Counted from the first letter of the stretch, positions 1 through 8,708 are shown. The stretch is 64,000 nt of DNA from Spirirestis rafaelensis WJT71-NPBG6 (GCA_019359015.1 JAHHID010000003.1:1-64000); one strand, 5' to 3'. Program-made: numbers and translations. Notes: generated by a model not told the origin, from the letters alone.

Positions 1-149
1 TGATGCAAGAATTTTACACGCAAATGTTGAACTCCGGCAAGTCGCCGACAGCTGCTTTGCGTGCTGCACAATTGAAGTTATGGGAAAATTCAAGTTTGCA
101 AAACCCTTATTATTGGTCTGCATTCACTTTACAGGGTGAATGGCGTTGA
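1..149 (+). CDS. C-terminal end of a CHAT-domain protein (partial)
   Basis: The open frame enters from the left edge and stops at 147-149, giving about 49 residues. The end reads as a CHAT (caspase-like) C-terminus: a segment with MQEFY, then KSPTAALRAAQL, then NPYYWSAFTLQGEW just before the stop. In CHAT proteins of filamentous cyanobacteria this tail follows the catalytic His/Cys pair, and TPR repeats usually lie upstream; both would be outside the window here. The family is clear from the tail, but the catalytic residues cannot be checked. A repeat-rich spacer follows. Confidence 0.65.
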   Translation, partial: MQEFYTQMLNSGKSPTAALRAAQLKLWENSSLQNPYYWSAFTLQGEWR

Positions 150-164
150 GGTGCATTTTTACGC

Positions 165-300
165 CCTCAGGCTAGAAGCCTGGGGCTATACGAACAAAGC
201 CCACCTTCGTGGGCTAAAAACCTTATTTTTCTATAGTCCGCGTAGGCGGACTTGGTTCGTATAGCCGCACCCTTCTAGGGTGACGGTGATGTGGTGGAAG
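165..300. repeat. Dispersed long-hairpin element, copy 1
   Basis: The left arm GGCTATACGAACAAAGCC (184-201) pairs imperfectly with a right arm containing GGTTCGTATAGCC (about 254-266). Between them are shorter hairpins, including GTCCGC-GTAG-GCGGAC and CACCCT-TCT-AGGGTG. The same architecture recurs near 21.8 kb. It lies just downstream of the CHAT gene, so it could act in 3' end formation, which is inference. Confidence 0.7.
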
Positions 301-568
301 ACGCGCGATCGCAATTCATAGTTTGCGTAGGCGGACTTGGTTCGTATAGCCGCACCCTTGTAGGGTGACGCGAATATAATGCAAGACGCGCGATCGCAAT
401 TCATAGTTTGCGTAGGCGGACTTGGTTCGTATAGCCACACCCTTGTAGGGTGACGGTGATGTGGTGCAAGACGCGTGATCGCGATTCATAGTCCGCGTAG
501 GCGAACTTGGTTTGTATAGCCGCACCCTTGTAGGGTGACGCGAATATAATGCAAGACGTGCGATCGCC
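234..568. repeat. Four tandem 85-bp repeats, alternating subtypes
   Basis: Units begin at about 234, 319, 404 and 489 with an exact 85-bp period. Each carries the GTAGGCGGAC hairpin, GTTCGTATAGCC and an AGGGTGAC hairpin, and ends in a HIP1-like GCGATCGC. Units 1 and 3 share a GGTGATGTGGTG segment; units 2 and 4 share GCGAATATAATGC instead, so the array is an ABAB series of a 170-bp dimer. It fills the spacer up to the hisC stop codon. No gene is seen from 150 to 567. Confidence 0.85.
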
Positions 569-1656
569 TACTTTATCAAATTACTCAACGTCTCCACCAA
601 AACTTGATTTTGTTCATCAGTTCCGACTGTAATGCGTAATTTATCATTGATTCCAGGTTGCGGGAAATAGCGTACCAAAATTCCCCTTTCTTTCAAGCTT
701 TGATAAAGATATTCGGCATTTTTTTCTTTCGGCTGTACCAGCAAAAAGTTAGCTTGAGAATCCCATACTTTGAAATTCAACTGTTTGAAGTCTGCTGCTA
801 ACTTTGTGCGCGATCGCTTAACTTTATCTGCACAATCATTTTTATAAGCTTGATCGCTCATCGCCGCTGCGCCAATTTTACAGGCGATCGCATCAATGTT
901 ATAACTATCCTTCACCTTATACAATCCACTCAGCAACTGCGGATTTGCGATCCCAAACCCCAAGCGCAATCCTGCTAGCGAGTATCCTTTAGAAAGTGTG
1001 CGAATAGCAATCACATTCTCAAATTCTTCAACCAAAGAGAGTGCATTCTCTTGGGCAAAATCGACATAAGCTTCGTCAATTACCAAAACCCCAGATAAAT
1101 TACTTGCTAATTTCCGCAGTTCCGAAGTTGAAACCACATGTCCAGAAGGACTGTTGGGTGAAGCAATAAATGTTACAGAACCATTAGCGCCAATCAATTC
1201 TGCCAAAGGTAAGCCGTAGTCTTCAGTGTAAGGAATTTCGACAATCTCCGCCGATTGCATCTGCGTCAGCGTACTATATAAGACGTAGGTTGGCGTAGGA
1301 TAAACTACCTTTCGTCCTGGTTCTGCACAAGCGCGAATCACCACATTTAACACCTCATCACTGCCATTTCCGACAATAATCCAATCAGCCGGAACTTTCA
1401 AAGCTTCACTTACTGCGTGTCGAAACTCCTGTGCAAAAGGATTTGGATAGCGTCGCAACCACTCCGCATCAAAGTTACGCAGCACTTCCAACACTGCCGG
1501 TGAGGGAGGATAAGGGTTTTCGTTGCTGTTGAGTTTAATGATTTGGCTACCGGGTTTAGGCTGTTCACCAGGAACATAGCCAGCCATTGCATCAATATTG
1601 GCACGGAAGTATTCGTTCATTGCTTGAGGTGCTACTGTGGAAAACTTCGCAGTCAT
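568..1656 (-). CDS. hisC: Histidinol-phosphate aminotransferase
   Basis: A PLP enzyme of fold type I that transfers an amino group from glutamate to imidazole-acetol phosphate in histidine synthesis; cytosolic. The 362 residues match the usual family length. Visible motifs: LNSNENPYPPSP (about 42-53), the GNGSDE loop (96-101), the PLP-contacting D194 in VIDEAY, and the Schiff-base lysine K223 in RTLSKGYSLAG, followed by GLRLGFG. The N-terminus has about 20 residues before the conserved part, so Met13 or Met24 could also be the start. The stop codon abuts the 85-bp repeat array and a 27-bp array lies just upstream of the start. Some cyanobacteria carry more than one hisC-like gene, so a related aminotransferase role cannot be excluded. 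Confidence 0.9.
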   Translation of the reverse strand: MTAKFSTVAPQAMNEYFRANIDAMAGYVPGEQPKPGSQIIKLNSNENPYPPSPAVLEVLRNFDAEWLRRYPNPFAQEFRHAVSEALKVPADWIIVGNGSDEVLNVVIRACAEPGRKVVYPTPTYVLYSTLTQMQSAEIVEIPYTEDYGLPLAELIGANGSVTFIASPNSPSGHVVSTSELRKLASNLSGVLVIDEAYVDFAQENALSLVEEFENVIAIRTLSKGYSLAGLRLGFGIANPQLLSGLYKVKDSYNIDAIACKIGAAAMSDQAYKNDCADKVKRSRTKLAADFKQLNFKVWDSQANFLLVQPKEKNAEYLYQSLKERGILVRYFPQPGINDKLRITVGTDEQNQVLVETLSNLIK

Positions 1657-1658
1657 GA

Positions 1659-1766
1659 GTAGAGACGCGATTAATCCCGTTTGTTGTAGAGACGCAATTT
1701 ATCCCGTTTGTTGTAGAGACGCGATTAATCCCGTTTGTTGTAGAGACGCGATTAATCGCGTCTGTT
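1659..1766. repeat. Four tandem 27-bp repeats
   Basis: Units start at 1659, 1686, 1713 and 1740. Each opens with GTAGAGACGC and ends with GTTTGTT (CTGTT in the last). They fill nearly all the spacer between the hisC start and the stop of the next gene. GTAGAGACG is a short dispersed motif also seen near 4.8 kb and 24.85 kb. Confidence 0.85.
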
Positions 1767-1774
1767 GTAGAGAG

Positions 1775-2524
1775 TTACCATCCTTGTTCAGTGGGTCGAA
1801 TAAGAATTTCGTTGACATTAACGCGCTGCGGTTGGGTGAGTGCGTAAACAATTGCCGCAGCAACATCTTCGCTTTGCAGTGGTGTGATAGAGTTGCGCCT
1901 TTCTATGGTACGCTGTTTAGCGATCGCATCAGTTATATGACTATCTATTTCTGTGTCCACCATCCCAGGCTCAACAATCGTGACACGGATGTTATCTTTA
2001 TACACTTCCTGCCGCAATGCTTCTGAGAAACCGTTGATACCCCATTTTGTCAAATTATAAACACCGATGCCCGCCCGCGCTGTCCTACCTGCCACTGAGG
2101 AGATGTTGACAATATGCCCCATTCGTTGCGCTTTAAATATTGGCAGAGTAGCATGGGTAACATAAAGCACTCCTAGAAGGTTAATGTCTATCATCCGCCG
2201 CCAATCTGAGGTATCCGCGCCATCAATATCACCAGATAATGCCAAGCCTGCATTGTTTATCAGTATATCTACGCGATTGTAGTGAGCATGTACCTTTTCC
2301 ACCAAATTGCTAGCTTGAGTTTCGTCAGTCAAATCGGCAACAATTGGCAAAGCCTCGCCACCACTAGCTTCAATTTGTTGTGCTAATTTATCTAACAGTT
2401 CACGACGCCTTGCCGCAATGACAACTTTTGCACCTTCTGCGGCTAGTGCGATCGCTGTTGCTTCACCAATTCCTGATGATGCTCCAGTGACAATTGCTAC
2501 TTTGGAATCTAATTTACCTGTCAT
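1775..2524 (-). CDS. SDR-family NAD(P)-dependent oxidoreductase
   Basis: A classical short-chain dehydrogenase/reductase of 249 residues, the normal length. The nucleotide-binding TGASSGIGE motif is at 13-21, NNAG at 90-93, the catalytic serine in ISSVAG (142-143), and the YxxxK pair Y156/K160 in YNLTK. Two arginines after the third strand (AARRRE) favour NADP(H) over NAD(H), by family rule. Its closest look is to the YdfG/serine 3-dehydrogenase-like branch, but the substrate cannot be read from sequence. It is co-directional with hisC, separated from it only by the 27-bp array. Confidence 0.85.
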   Translation of the reverse strand: MTGKLDSKVAIVTGASSGIGEATAIALAAEGAKVVIAARRRELLDKLAQQIEASGGEALPIVADLTDETQASNLVEKVHAHYNRVDILINNAGLALSGDIDGADTSDWRRMIDINLLGVLYVTHATLPIFKAQRMGHIVNISSVAGRTARAGIGVYNLTKWGINGFSEALRQEVYKDNIRVTIVEPGMVDTEIDSHITDAIAKQRTIERRNSITPLQSEDVAAAIVYALTQPQRVNVNEILIRPTEQGW

Positions 2525-2905
2525 AAATACTTCCTAGTGAATTGGACATGGGGCATAAAAACAGTTGTATTTATTTGCGTATCACTGACAGCCACTTCTT
2601 TAATTTGAATACCCATTACCCTATGTCCTATAGATATCAGTTTTAAAACTAAAATCTGGTGACTATGAACTTGCTAAATTTTGCACTTTATTTGAGATTA
2701 TCACGATACCTTGACATATTTTTCATAAATTACTTTATTTGTGAGATTTTCCTGACTTGAATAAATTTGAAAATCGTAATGTTAAGTAACAGTTAGTTAG
2801 ACAATTAATATTAAATATCAATGCACTAAAGCTATACTTATGATTGATGAAAAATTATGTCAATATAGCTTAAGTTAAATTCAGTTAAAAGGAGTTTTAT
2901 TAAAA
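2525..2905. other. AT-rich intergenic region between divergent genes
   Basis: This 381-bp spacer separates the divergent SDR and stress-protein genes, so it should hold both promoters. No long repeat, hairpin or small gene was recognised. A good ribosome site (AAGGAG) lies about 12 bases before the rightward gene. Confidence 0.6.
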
Positions 2906-3277
2906 ATGGTTTTCACAATATGTAAATATGCGGTTGGTATATTTTCAATTCGTCAAGATGTGGAAGCTGCCCTAGGTGAACTGAAAAAGGCAGGTTTTTC
3001 TTTAGAGAAAGTATCGCTGTTGACTAATGCGTGGATTAAAAGCGCAATGGGTGAAGAAGACAGTATTAGTAGCGCTTTGGCAAGAAGAGGTATCCCTGAA
3101 GAAAGAGCTAAATTTTATAAATCTCAATTGTTGGAGGGTAATTTTTTGCTCGTACTAGAAAATGTCAAGGATGAAATAGACGATGCGAAAGCGATTCTTC
3201 AGGAACGGGGTATTCAAGAGTGGGGTGTTTACCAGAAAAAAGTCAGATCCGGATGGAAAACCAAAGTACTAAAGTAA
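2906..3277 (+). CDS. General stress protein 17M (YflT)-like domain protein
   Basis: A 123-residue soluble protein. The first half follows the pattern of the YflT/GSP17M domain: a beta strand (YAVGIFSIRQ), a helix DVEAALGELKKAGF, a strand with KVSLLT, then a helical stretch with SISSALARRGIPEERAKFY and a strand GNFLLVLE. In this family the module resembles a small ferredoxin-like fold found in stress-induced proteins of unknown biochemistry. The C-terminus is basic (QKKVRSGWKTKVLK). AAGGAG precedes the ATG at good spacing. It stands alone with no obvious operon partner; the role in stress is family knowledge only. Confidence 0.7.
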   Translation: MVFTICKYAVGIFSIRQDVEAALGELKKAGFSLEKVSLLTNAWIKSAMGEEDSISSALARRGIPEERAKFYKSQLLEGNFLLVLENVKDEIDDAKAILQERGIQEWGVYQKKVRSGWKTKVLK

Positions 3278-3490
3278 ATGCCTCAGCGAAAAAAATTTTA
3301 ACTAGTTCCCAGGAAAAATCATACTAATGGTATATTTTGATATATACCATTGGATAGATGCGTAAATTAATATATTTATTAAAGTATTGAAAAGACGGGT
3401 TTATGAGTTGAAAATAAATTCAAAAAGCCGTATTTTCAGTTAATTTTTGTTGGCATTAGATCAACCCGGAACCAGAGCAAGAGGTGAATT

Positions 3491-4060
3491 GTGTTTATCG
3501 ATTACATCACGTTAATGCTGATCAACATGGTAGCTGGGTTGTTTTTACTGGCTTACTATCTGTATGAGGGGATAGATAACCCTCATCAAAAACAGTGGAT
3601 TCCGGGTTTTGGGATTGTGGGTGCGATCGCTCTCACCACTGGTTTACACATGATCTTCACTTGGCCCGTAATCAGTAGCTTTAATATAGCTTTTGGTGAA
3701 ACTACCGTTTTATTCGGTGCGTTGTTCATGGCAACAGCGATCGCTCTTTCTCAAGGATGGGAACTACTGACAGTAGCCATTTATGCTTTTTTCGTTGGTT
3801 TAGTGGCGATCGTCATCGGTTCACGCATTATGAGCTTGGGGCTAACAAAACAACCACTGATATCAGGCATAGCCTTTATTTTAAGTGGGTTGGGCGGTAT
3901 ATTTGCGGCACCAACACTGTATTGGAAAAATCGAACTTGGCGATTAATTGGTGTAGCTGTGCTAGTGTTAGCCGGTTTGATTTGGGGATTTATTGGCTAT
4001 AACGCTTATTGGATTCATCTTGAAGGTTTCCAGAAATGGGTTCCCACACCAATGCGTTAA
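3491..4060 (+). CDS. DUF981-family integral membrane protein
   Basis: A 189-residue hydrophobic protein with about five or six membrane segments (near 5-22, 36-55, 65-85, 92-112, 120-140 and 150-170). The pattern YYLYEG near the N-terminus, GLHMIFTWP and GFIGYNAYW-HLEGFQKW at the end match the DUF981 family of predicted membrane proteins, whose function is unknown. Translation starts at GTG, 6 bases after AGAGGTG, an acceptable ribosome site. A 213-bp AT-rich spacer separates it from the preceding gene and 86 bp from the pentapeptide gene; no functional link is evident. Confidence 0.75.
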   Translation: MFIDYITLMLINMVAGLFLLAYYLYEGIDNPHQKQWIPGFGIVGAIALTTGLHMIFTWPVISSFNIAFGETTVLFGALFMATAIALSQGWELLTVAIYAFFVGLVAIVIGSRIMSLGLTKQPLISGIAFILSGLGGIFAAPTLYWKNRTWRLIGVAVLVLAGLIWGFIGYNAYWIHLEGFQKWVPTPMR

Positions 4061-4146
4061 TTGAAAAATAACTATCGCAGGGTAGGGGTATTTGCGATTT
4101 ATTTATGGCTTAATTGATCTAGCAGAAGCCTTACGGAGAAAAGCCA

Positions 4147-4689
4147 ATGAAAGCCCAACAACTTCTGGCACAATATGCCGCAGGTGAAAGAGATTTTACA
4201 GATATCAATCTGAGTGAAGCAGATTTGCAAGGAGCAGATCTTAGTGGGGCAATTTTAGATAGAGCCATACTCGATGGCGCAAATTTGACTGAGGCTAATT
4301 TGCGCTCTTGCAGTTTAAGTCAAGCAGACTTGAATGGGGCAAATTTGACAAATGCCGATTTGAGCGCAGCTAACTTGAGTGGAGCAACTTTAGATGGCGC
4401 GATTTTAGAGGGAGCAATTTTAGATAGCGCAAATCTCAGTCAATCTGAATTGACTGTAGCCAAGATGATTGATGCCAACTTGAGCGATGCAGATTTGAGC
4501 GAGGCAAATCTGAGCGCAGCCAATCTCGACCAAGCTGATTTGACTGGGGCTGATTTAGCGGTTGCAGATTTGAGTCAAGCAAATTTGAGTCAAGCCGATT
4601 TGAACCAGGCAAACTTGAATGGGGCAAACTTGGAAGGAGCAAATTTGGAAGGAACTATTTTGGATGAAAATAACTTTGACAAACAGTAG
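4147..4689 (+). CDS. Pentapeptide-repeat protein
   Basis: Of 180 residues, all but the first 20 or so and the last 10 consist of A(D/N)LXX pentapeptides, roughly 30 copies, which predict a right-handed quadrilateral beta-helix. The short N-terminal cap (AQQLLAQYAAGERDF) is typical of cyanobacterial members, which have no transmembrane segment or signal peptide and are assumed cytosolic. The biochemical role is unknown for most of these proteins; some homologues mimic DNA, but nothing here points specifically to that. GGAG lies 8-9 bases before the ATG. Confidence 0.92.
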   Translation: MKAQQLLAQYAAGERDFTDINLSEADLQGADLSGAILDRAILDGANLTEANLRSCSLSQADLNGANLTNADLSAANLSGATLDGAILEGAILDSANLSQSELTVAKMIDANLSDADLSEANLSAANLDQADLTGADLAVADLSQANLSQADLNQANLNGANLEGANLEGTILDENNFDKQ

Positions 4690-4791
4690 TATTACGGTAG
4701 CGATCGCTTAAAGATGCACCATAAAACTGGTAATTTTTGAGTTGATATACGGCTATTTCGGCTTTGCTGAATTAAAATCTTAAATTTTATC

Positions 4792-4820
4792 GTAGAGACG
4801 TAGCACAGAATCGTCTCTAC
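4792..4820. repeat. GTAGAGACG inverted repeat
   Basis: GTAGAGACG (4792-4800) faces CGTCTCTAC (4812-4820) over an 11-base loop, between the pentapeptide gene and a convergent gene. It is one of the short dispersed palindromes common in cyanobacterial spacers and might end transcription. Confidence 0.6.
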
Positions 4821-4917
4821 AAGGATTTTCCTGTTATGTAAAATCGTGCGTCATACATAAAATCAGCAACGCCAATAATCTTAATCTAATCAGAAGCGTA
4901 TTCAAAGGCGATCGCTT

Positions 4918-5226
4918 TTAAGAATGGGGAAATTTCCGCACTTGATATTCAGCAGACTCAACAATAGGATAAGAATTTCCCATCGCTGCGTCAAACTTCA
5001 AAGCGATCGCTTGCAAATCTGCTTCGGGTATAGCGTGCCAATGTTCGCGAGTTTGCCAACGAATTATCAACACAACTTCTGTCGGATCGTTGGGGTTGAT
5101 CCAAACCTCTTTAGCCATAAATCCTGGATACTTAGCCAGCGCTGCTGTCCAAATTTCTGCATCCTTCTGAATATATTTTTCTCGTAGATCGGGCGGTATT
5201 TTCACCTTGAGCAGTTCGATAACCAC
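4918..5226 (-). CDS. TIGR03792-family protein (antibiotic-monooxygenase-like fold)
   Basis: A 102-residue protein with the alternating strand-helix pattern of a dimeric alpha/beta barrel: VIELLKVKIP, a helix with REKYIQKDAEIWTAALAKYPGF, then AKEVWINPNDPTEVVLIIRW and EHWHAIPEADLQ. This matches the small cyanobacterial TIGR03792 family, which resembles the ABM/dabb folds. No catalytic assignment is possible. It is a single gene convergent with the pentapeptide gene and divergent from the phasin-like gene, 140 bp away. Confidence 0.7.
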   Translation of the reverse strand: MVIELLKVKIPPDLREKYIQKDAEIWTAALAKYPGFMAKEVWINPNDPTEVVLIIRWQTREHWHAIPEADLQAIALKFDAAMGNSYPIVESAEYQVRKFPHS

Positions 5227-5366
5227 ACCTTTTATTCCTTGTATGAATTTACAAATTTGCCAAAATAGAGTTGTAAGCTAAAATAGCTAAGTTTTTAGCA
5301 TAGCTTTAATTACCTACACAGAAAACCAAAAATCGGCAGGTTTAAAAAAACTAATAGGAAAAAAAT

Positions 5367-5690
5367 ATGGACAACAACAATTGGATGCAACAATTATTAA
5401 TGGTTGGTATTGGTACAACCTCTTTGGTAGCAGACAAACTCAAGCAAGTAGGCGATGATTTGGTCAAGGATGGCAAGCTCAATCCGGAACAAGCCAAAGC
5501 GGTAATGGATGATATTGCACAGCAGTTAAAGTCCGAACAGGGTAACTTTGAAGGCAATATGCAACGGCAAATGCGAAATATGATGCAGGATTTGGGTGTT
5601 GCTCGCCAGTCAGAAGTGGACGAACTACGCGGTAGAATTGATCGTCTAGAGCGTCAAATTCGCGATTTAGAAAATAAACTCTGGCGTTAG
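5367..5690 (+). CDS. Phasin-family-like coiled-coil protein
   Basis: A 107-residue protein: a hydrophobic first helix (WMQQLLMVGIGTTSLVADKL), then amphipathic helix with VKDGKLNPEQAKAVMDDIAQQLK, and a C-terminal heptad-rich segment ending RGRIDRLERQIRDLENKLW. This order resembles the PhaF/PhaI-type phasin-like proteins widespread in cyanobacteria, which associate as oligomers through the C-terminal coiled coil. Polyhydroxyalkanoate binding is not shown by the sequence and many cyanobacterial relatives lack a PHA context. The ATG follows AGGAAAAAAAT. The gene is 81 bp before the FKBP gene in the same direction. Confidence 0.65.
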   Translation: MDNNNWMQQLLMVGIGTTSLVADKLKQVGDDLVKDGKLNPEQAKAVMDDIAQQLKSEQGNFEGNMQRQMRNMMQDLGVARQSEVDELRGRIDRLERQIRDLENKLWR

Positions 5691-5771
5691 GATGCGCTTT
5701 CTGATTTAAACTAAGTTTTGTCCTACTGGTAAACAAAAATCCTAGACCACCTATGTAGGGAGGACTGATCA

Positions 5772-6293
5772 ATGAAAGCAATTTTACTTAGCGTGGGTTT
5801 CATGCTGGTCTGTGTAGTAGTTTTAGTATTGGCTCAAATTGGCGGAAAACAGGATATATCTGTTGCTGCACCTTTGACTCAAACTACACCAGCACCCACT
5901 ACTGTAACTGAAAACAATACCCTGATAGCGAGCAAAACTATGGCTGACGAAAATGCCGTCACTACCCCCTCTGGATTGAAGTACGTCGAATTAGTAGAGG
6001 GAACCGGTGCTACTCCTAAAACTGGACAAAAGGTGACAGTACACTACACTGGCACTTTAGAAGATGGTACAAAATTTGATAGTTCACGCGATCGCAACAC
6101 TCCCTTCGACTTTAAACTCGGCGTCGGACAAGTCATCAAAGGATGGGACGAAGGACTTAGCACTATGAAAGTAGGCGGTCGTCGTAAATTAATCATCCCC
6201 CCAGAGTTAGGTTATGGTGCGCGTGGTGCTGGTGGCGTCATTCCACCCAACGCTACTCTGCTTTTTGATGTGGAATTGCTGAAGGCTGGTTAG
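5772..6293 (+). CDS. FKBP-type peptidyl-prolyl cis-trans isomerase
   Basis: A 173-residue protein with an N-terminal hydrophobic segment (residues 4-24, signal peptide or anchor), a Thr/Pro/Ala-rich linker to about 60, and one complete FKBP domain (about 65-173). Domain landmarks are [55 protein letters not shown] and [13 protein letters not shown], including the FKBP aromatic and Tyr active-site positions. It should catalyse proline isomerisation outside the cytoplasm (periplasm or thylakoid lumen). GGGAGG sits 9 bases before the ATG. It may share a transcript with the phasin-like gene. Confidence 0.92.
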   Translation: MKAILLSVGFMLVCVVVLVLAQIGGKQDISVAAPLTQTTPAPTTVTENNTLIASKTMADENAVTTPSGLKYVELVEGTGATPKTGQKVTVHYTGTLEDGTKFDSSRDRNTPFDFKLGVGQVIKGWDEGLSTMKVGGRRKLIIPPELGYGARGAGGVIPPNATLLFDVELLKAG

Positions 6294-6297
6294 TCAA

Positions 6298-6364
6298 TAG
6301 TAGTTGGTGGTTAGTGGTTAATATAAAATTTAATAATCAATTAACAACTAACAACCAACTACTA
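6298..6364. terminator. 25-bp inverted repeat between convergent genes
   Basis: The segment 6298-6322 (starting TAGTAGTTGG) is the reverse complement of 6340-6364 with two mismatches over 25 bp and a 17-base AT-rich loop. It sits between the FKBP gene and convergent dnaB, so it could end transcription from both sides. The TAGTTGGTGGTTAG type of sequence is also a dispersed spacer repeat in cyanobacteria. Confidence 0.6.
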
Positions 6365-6377
6365 ACTATTAACTACC

Positions 6378-7733
6378 TTAATAGTTATTTGGTCTGGCTA
6401 AATTTTTAAACTTAGTAAACTGCGGGTCGAACAAAAGTTTAACCGTTCCTGTTGGACCATTGCGGTGTTTAGCTATTATCACTTCTGCCACACCGCGATC
6501 AGGTGTATCTGGCGTATAATATTCATCTCGATAAAGCATAATCACTAAATCGGCGTCTTGCTCAATTGAACCCGATTCTCTCAAATCAGACAACATCGGA
6601 CGCTTATTAGTACGGGCTTCTACCCCTCTACTCAACTGAGACAAAGCAATAACAGGTACACTTAATTCACGAGCTAAACCCTTGAGATTGCGCGTAATTC
6701 TCGATAATTCCTGTACGCGATTATCGCCGGCACCTTCCATTAATTGCAAGTAATCTATGACAATTAATCCTAATTCCGTTTTTTGTTCTGCTTGCAAACG
6801 TCGCGCTTGACTCCGCATTTGTGTAACGGTAATATTTGGCGTATCGTCAATATAAATTGGCATTTCTGACAGCATACCAATAGCACGGGTTAAAGGTTCC
6901 CACTGAGTTTGGCTAATGCGTCCACTCCGCAAATAACCACTTTCAATTCCCGCTTCACTAGCTAATAACCGCTGCACCAATTGCTCTTTTGACATTTCTA
7001 AACTGAAAAAAGCAACGGGTAATTTATAAGAAGTAGCAACATTATGAGCTAGATTGAGACAGAACGCGGTTTTTCCCATTGACGGTCTTCCAGCGACAAT
7101 AATCAAATCAGAACGCTGAAAACCAGTAGTCATCGCATCTAAATCATAAAATCCGCAGGGAATACCTGGTAAAGCTATACCTTTATTACGATCTTCAATA
7201 TCCTGAAAAGCATTAACTAAAGTGTCAGCAATGTGAACTAAGCCTGATTGCGGACGTTCTTGAGTTACATTAAAAACTTTCTGTTCTGCTTGATCTAAAA
7301 CTATTGGTAATTCTTTTTCTGTCTCAAAACCGAGATGGACAATTTCATTACCAGCTTTAATTAACTGACGCCGGAGATATTTTTCCGTTACTAGCGATGC
7401 TAAAGCGTCGATGTTAACAGCGGAAACGGTGCGATCTACAAGAGAGGCTAATTTATTTCTGCCACCAATGCGGGCAAGTATATCATGGTCAGCTAGCCAA
7501 TTAATCACCGCCAGCAAATCTGTGGGTTTCCGTTGAGCGTGGAGACCCAGTGCTGCTTGATAGATGTCTTTATGAGCGCTAATATAAAAAGCTTCTGCTA
7601 CTAAGTGATCGCTAACTCGACCGATCGCTTCGGGATCTAATAAAATTCCCCCCAAAATCGCTTCTTCTGCTTCGATGTTTTGGGGTGGTAAGCGATCGCT
7701 TCCATCCCCTTGAAAACTTAGTTCTTCAGCCAT
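6378..7733 (-). CDS. dnaB: Replicative DNA helicase DnaB
   Basis: Hexameric 5'-3' helicase of the replication fork. The 451 residues contain the N-terminal DnaB domain (about 15-120, starting PPQNIEAEEAILGGILLDPEA) and the RecA-type domain (about 185-445) with Walker A GRPSMGKTAF, the FFSLEMSKEQL stretch, Walker B LGLIVIDYLQL, DRNQELSRITR-type linker residues, and SQLSRGVEARTNKRP, ending in a KHRNGPTGTV motif near the C-terminus. No intein is present, unlike some cyanobacterial DnaB genes. It lies downstream of rplI in the same direction, a common bacterial order, but with a 242-bp spacer that contains a small hairpin. Confidence 0.96.
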   Translation of the reverse strand: MAEELSFQGDGSDRLPPQNIEAEEAILGGILLDPEAIGRVSDHLVAEAFYISAHKDIYQAALGLHAQRKPTDLLAVINWLADHDILARIGGRNKLASLVDRTVSAVNIDALASLVTEKYLRRQLIKAGNEIVHLGFETEKELPIVLDQAEQKVFNVTQERPQSGLVHIADTLVNAFQDIEDRNKGIALPGIPCGFYDLDAMTTGFQRSDLIIVAGRPSMGKTAFCLNLAHNVATSYKLPVAFFSLEMSKEQLVQRLLASEAGIESGYLRSGRISQTQWEPLTRAIGMLSEMPIYIDDTPNITVTQMRSQARRLQAEQKTELGLIVIDYLQLMEGAGDNRVQELSRITRNLKGLARELSVPVIALSQLSRGVEARTNKRPMLSDLRESGSIEQDADLVIMLYRDEYYTPDTPDRGVAEVIIAKHRNGPTGTVKLLFDPQFTKFKNLARPNNY

Positions 7734-7869
7734 AAATAATTTTATATATAGATTTGGGATTTTGGAATAGAGACAAAATCCCTTTTAATAAAGGTGTAGC
7801 AGCTACTAGCAAAAATTTGCTTTTATTTTTAACATCTAAAATTTCTAACCACTGTCTTGGAAAGTTCTG

Positions 7870-7888
7870 AGCGGAGGAAACCTCCGCT
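7870..7888. repeat. Small GC-rich hairpin between rplI and dnaB
   Basis: AGCGGAGG and CCTCCGCT pair perfectly across AAA at 7870-7888. It could terminate or attenuate transcription between rplI and dnaB, but no T tract follows on the minus strand, so the role is open. Confidence 0.5.
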
Positions 7889-7975
7889 TAGACTTTCCGC
7901 AGATAAACATAAATTGACACTGATAATTTCTCAGTGTTTATTTGTGTGCATCTGTGGTTTCAAATCAAAAAGCCA

Positions 7976-8434
7976 TTAGTTAGATACGACTTCAATATCG
8001 ACTTGTGCCGTTACTTCCGAATGCAGCTTAATCTCAGCTTTGTAAGTACCTGTTTGGCTAATATCAGGTATAGTAATACCGCGCCGATCTATTTCTAGTC
8101 CTGCACTTTCTTTAATTGCATCAGCAACTTCTTGAGTAGTGACAGTACCGAAAATCGCTTCACCTTCACCAACTTGCTTGGCAATTCTCAAGCTACTAAC
8201 TTTTTCCAAAGCTGCTTTTTGCTCAAGCGCTTGTTGCTTGAGTTCTAACTGCCGCTGACGTTCCACCTCGCGACGGCGTTCAACTTGCTTTAGAATACCA
8301 GGAGTAGCATTAATTGCCAACTTCTGTGGAATCAGATAATTACGAGCATAGCCGGGAGCAACTTCTACTAAGTCGCCAGATTTCCCCAGCTTGTTGACAT
8401 CTTGGTTTAAAACTAACTGTACGCGTTTCGCCAT
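7976..8434 (-). CDS. rplI: 50S ribosomal protein L9
   Basis: A 152-residue protein, the normal length. The N-terminal rRNA-binding domain carries [32 protein letters not shown], the long connecting helix spans about 45-75 ([24 protein letters not shown]), and the C-terminal domain has [19 protein letters not shown] and ends in [14 protein letters not shown]9 binds 23S rRNA domain V and supports reading-frame fidelity. It is the first gene of the rplI-dnaB pair. The ATG is unambiguous. Confidence 0.97.
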   Translation of the reverse strand: MAKRVQLVLNQDVNKLGKSGDLVEVAPGYARNYLIPQKLAINATPGILKQVERRREVERQRQLELKQQALEQKAALEKVSSLRIAKQVGEGEAIFGTVTTQEVADAIKESAGLEIDRRGITIPDISQTGTYKAEIKLHSEVTAQVDIEVVSN

Positions 8435-8708
8435 CGTTTTTCGTTTCTCTGTTTCCGGTAAAATCTCTCTGTTGTTAGCTTTGGGCAGGAAAACTCACAT
8501 AATTGGTAGCTGTGTTCCCACAAGCTAATCGGAGCATATAGCTTAAAGCCTAAAGATCCTAGCTTCATCTAGGGTGCGATCGCAACTATTAGCCACAAGA
8601 AAGTTCTACCCGCTTCCCAAAGTCAATAGTCCACAGTCGATAATCCAAGGTTTTTAACTCTTGACTTTGCTCCTCGCGTCTCTACAACTCCTAACTCCTG
8701 ACTCTTAA

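Noticed and set aside
231-525. Two antisense frames of 69 codons in the 85-bp repeat array
   Set aside because: They are created by the repeats themselves and are frame-shifted copies of each other, with no ribosome site.
234-568. Possible CRISPR array
   Set aside because: Units are contiguous 85-mers without unique spacers; no cas genes are near.
1637-2026. A plus-strand frame reading through the 27-bp array with CRDAINPV repeats
   Set aside because: It overlaps the well-supported SDR gene on the opposite strand, and its repeats come only from the DNA array.
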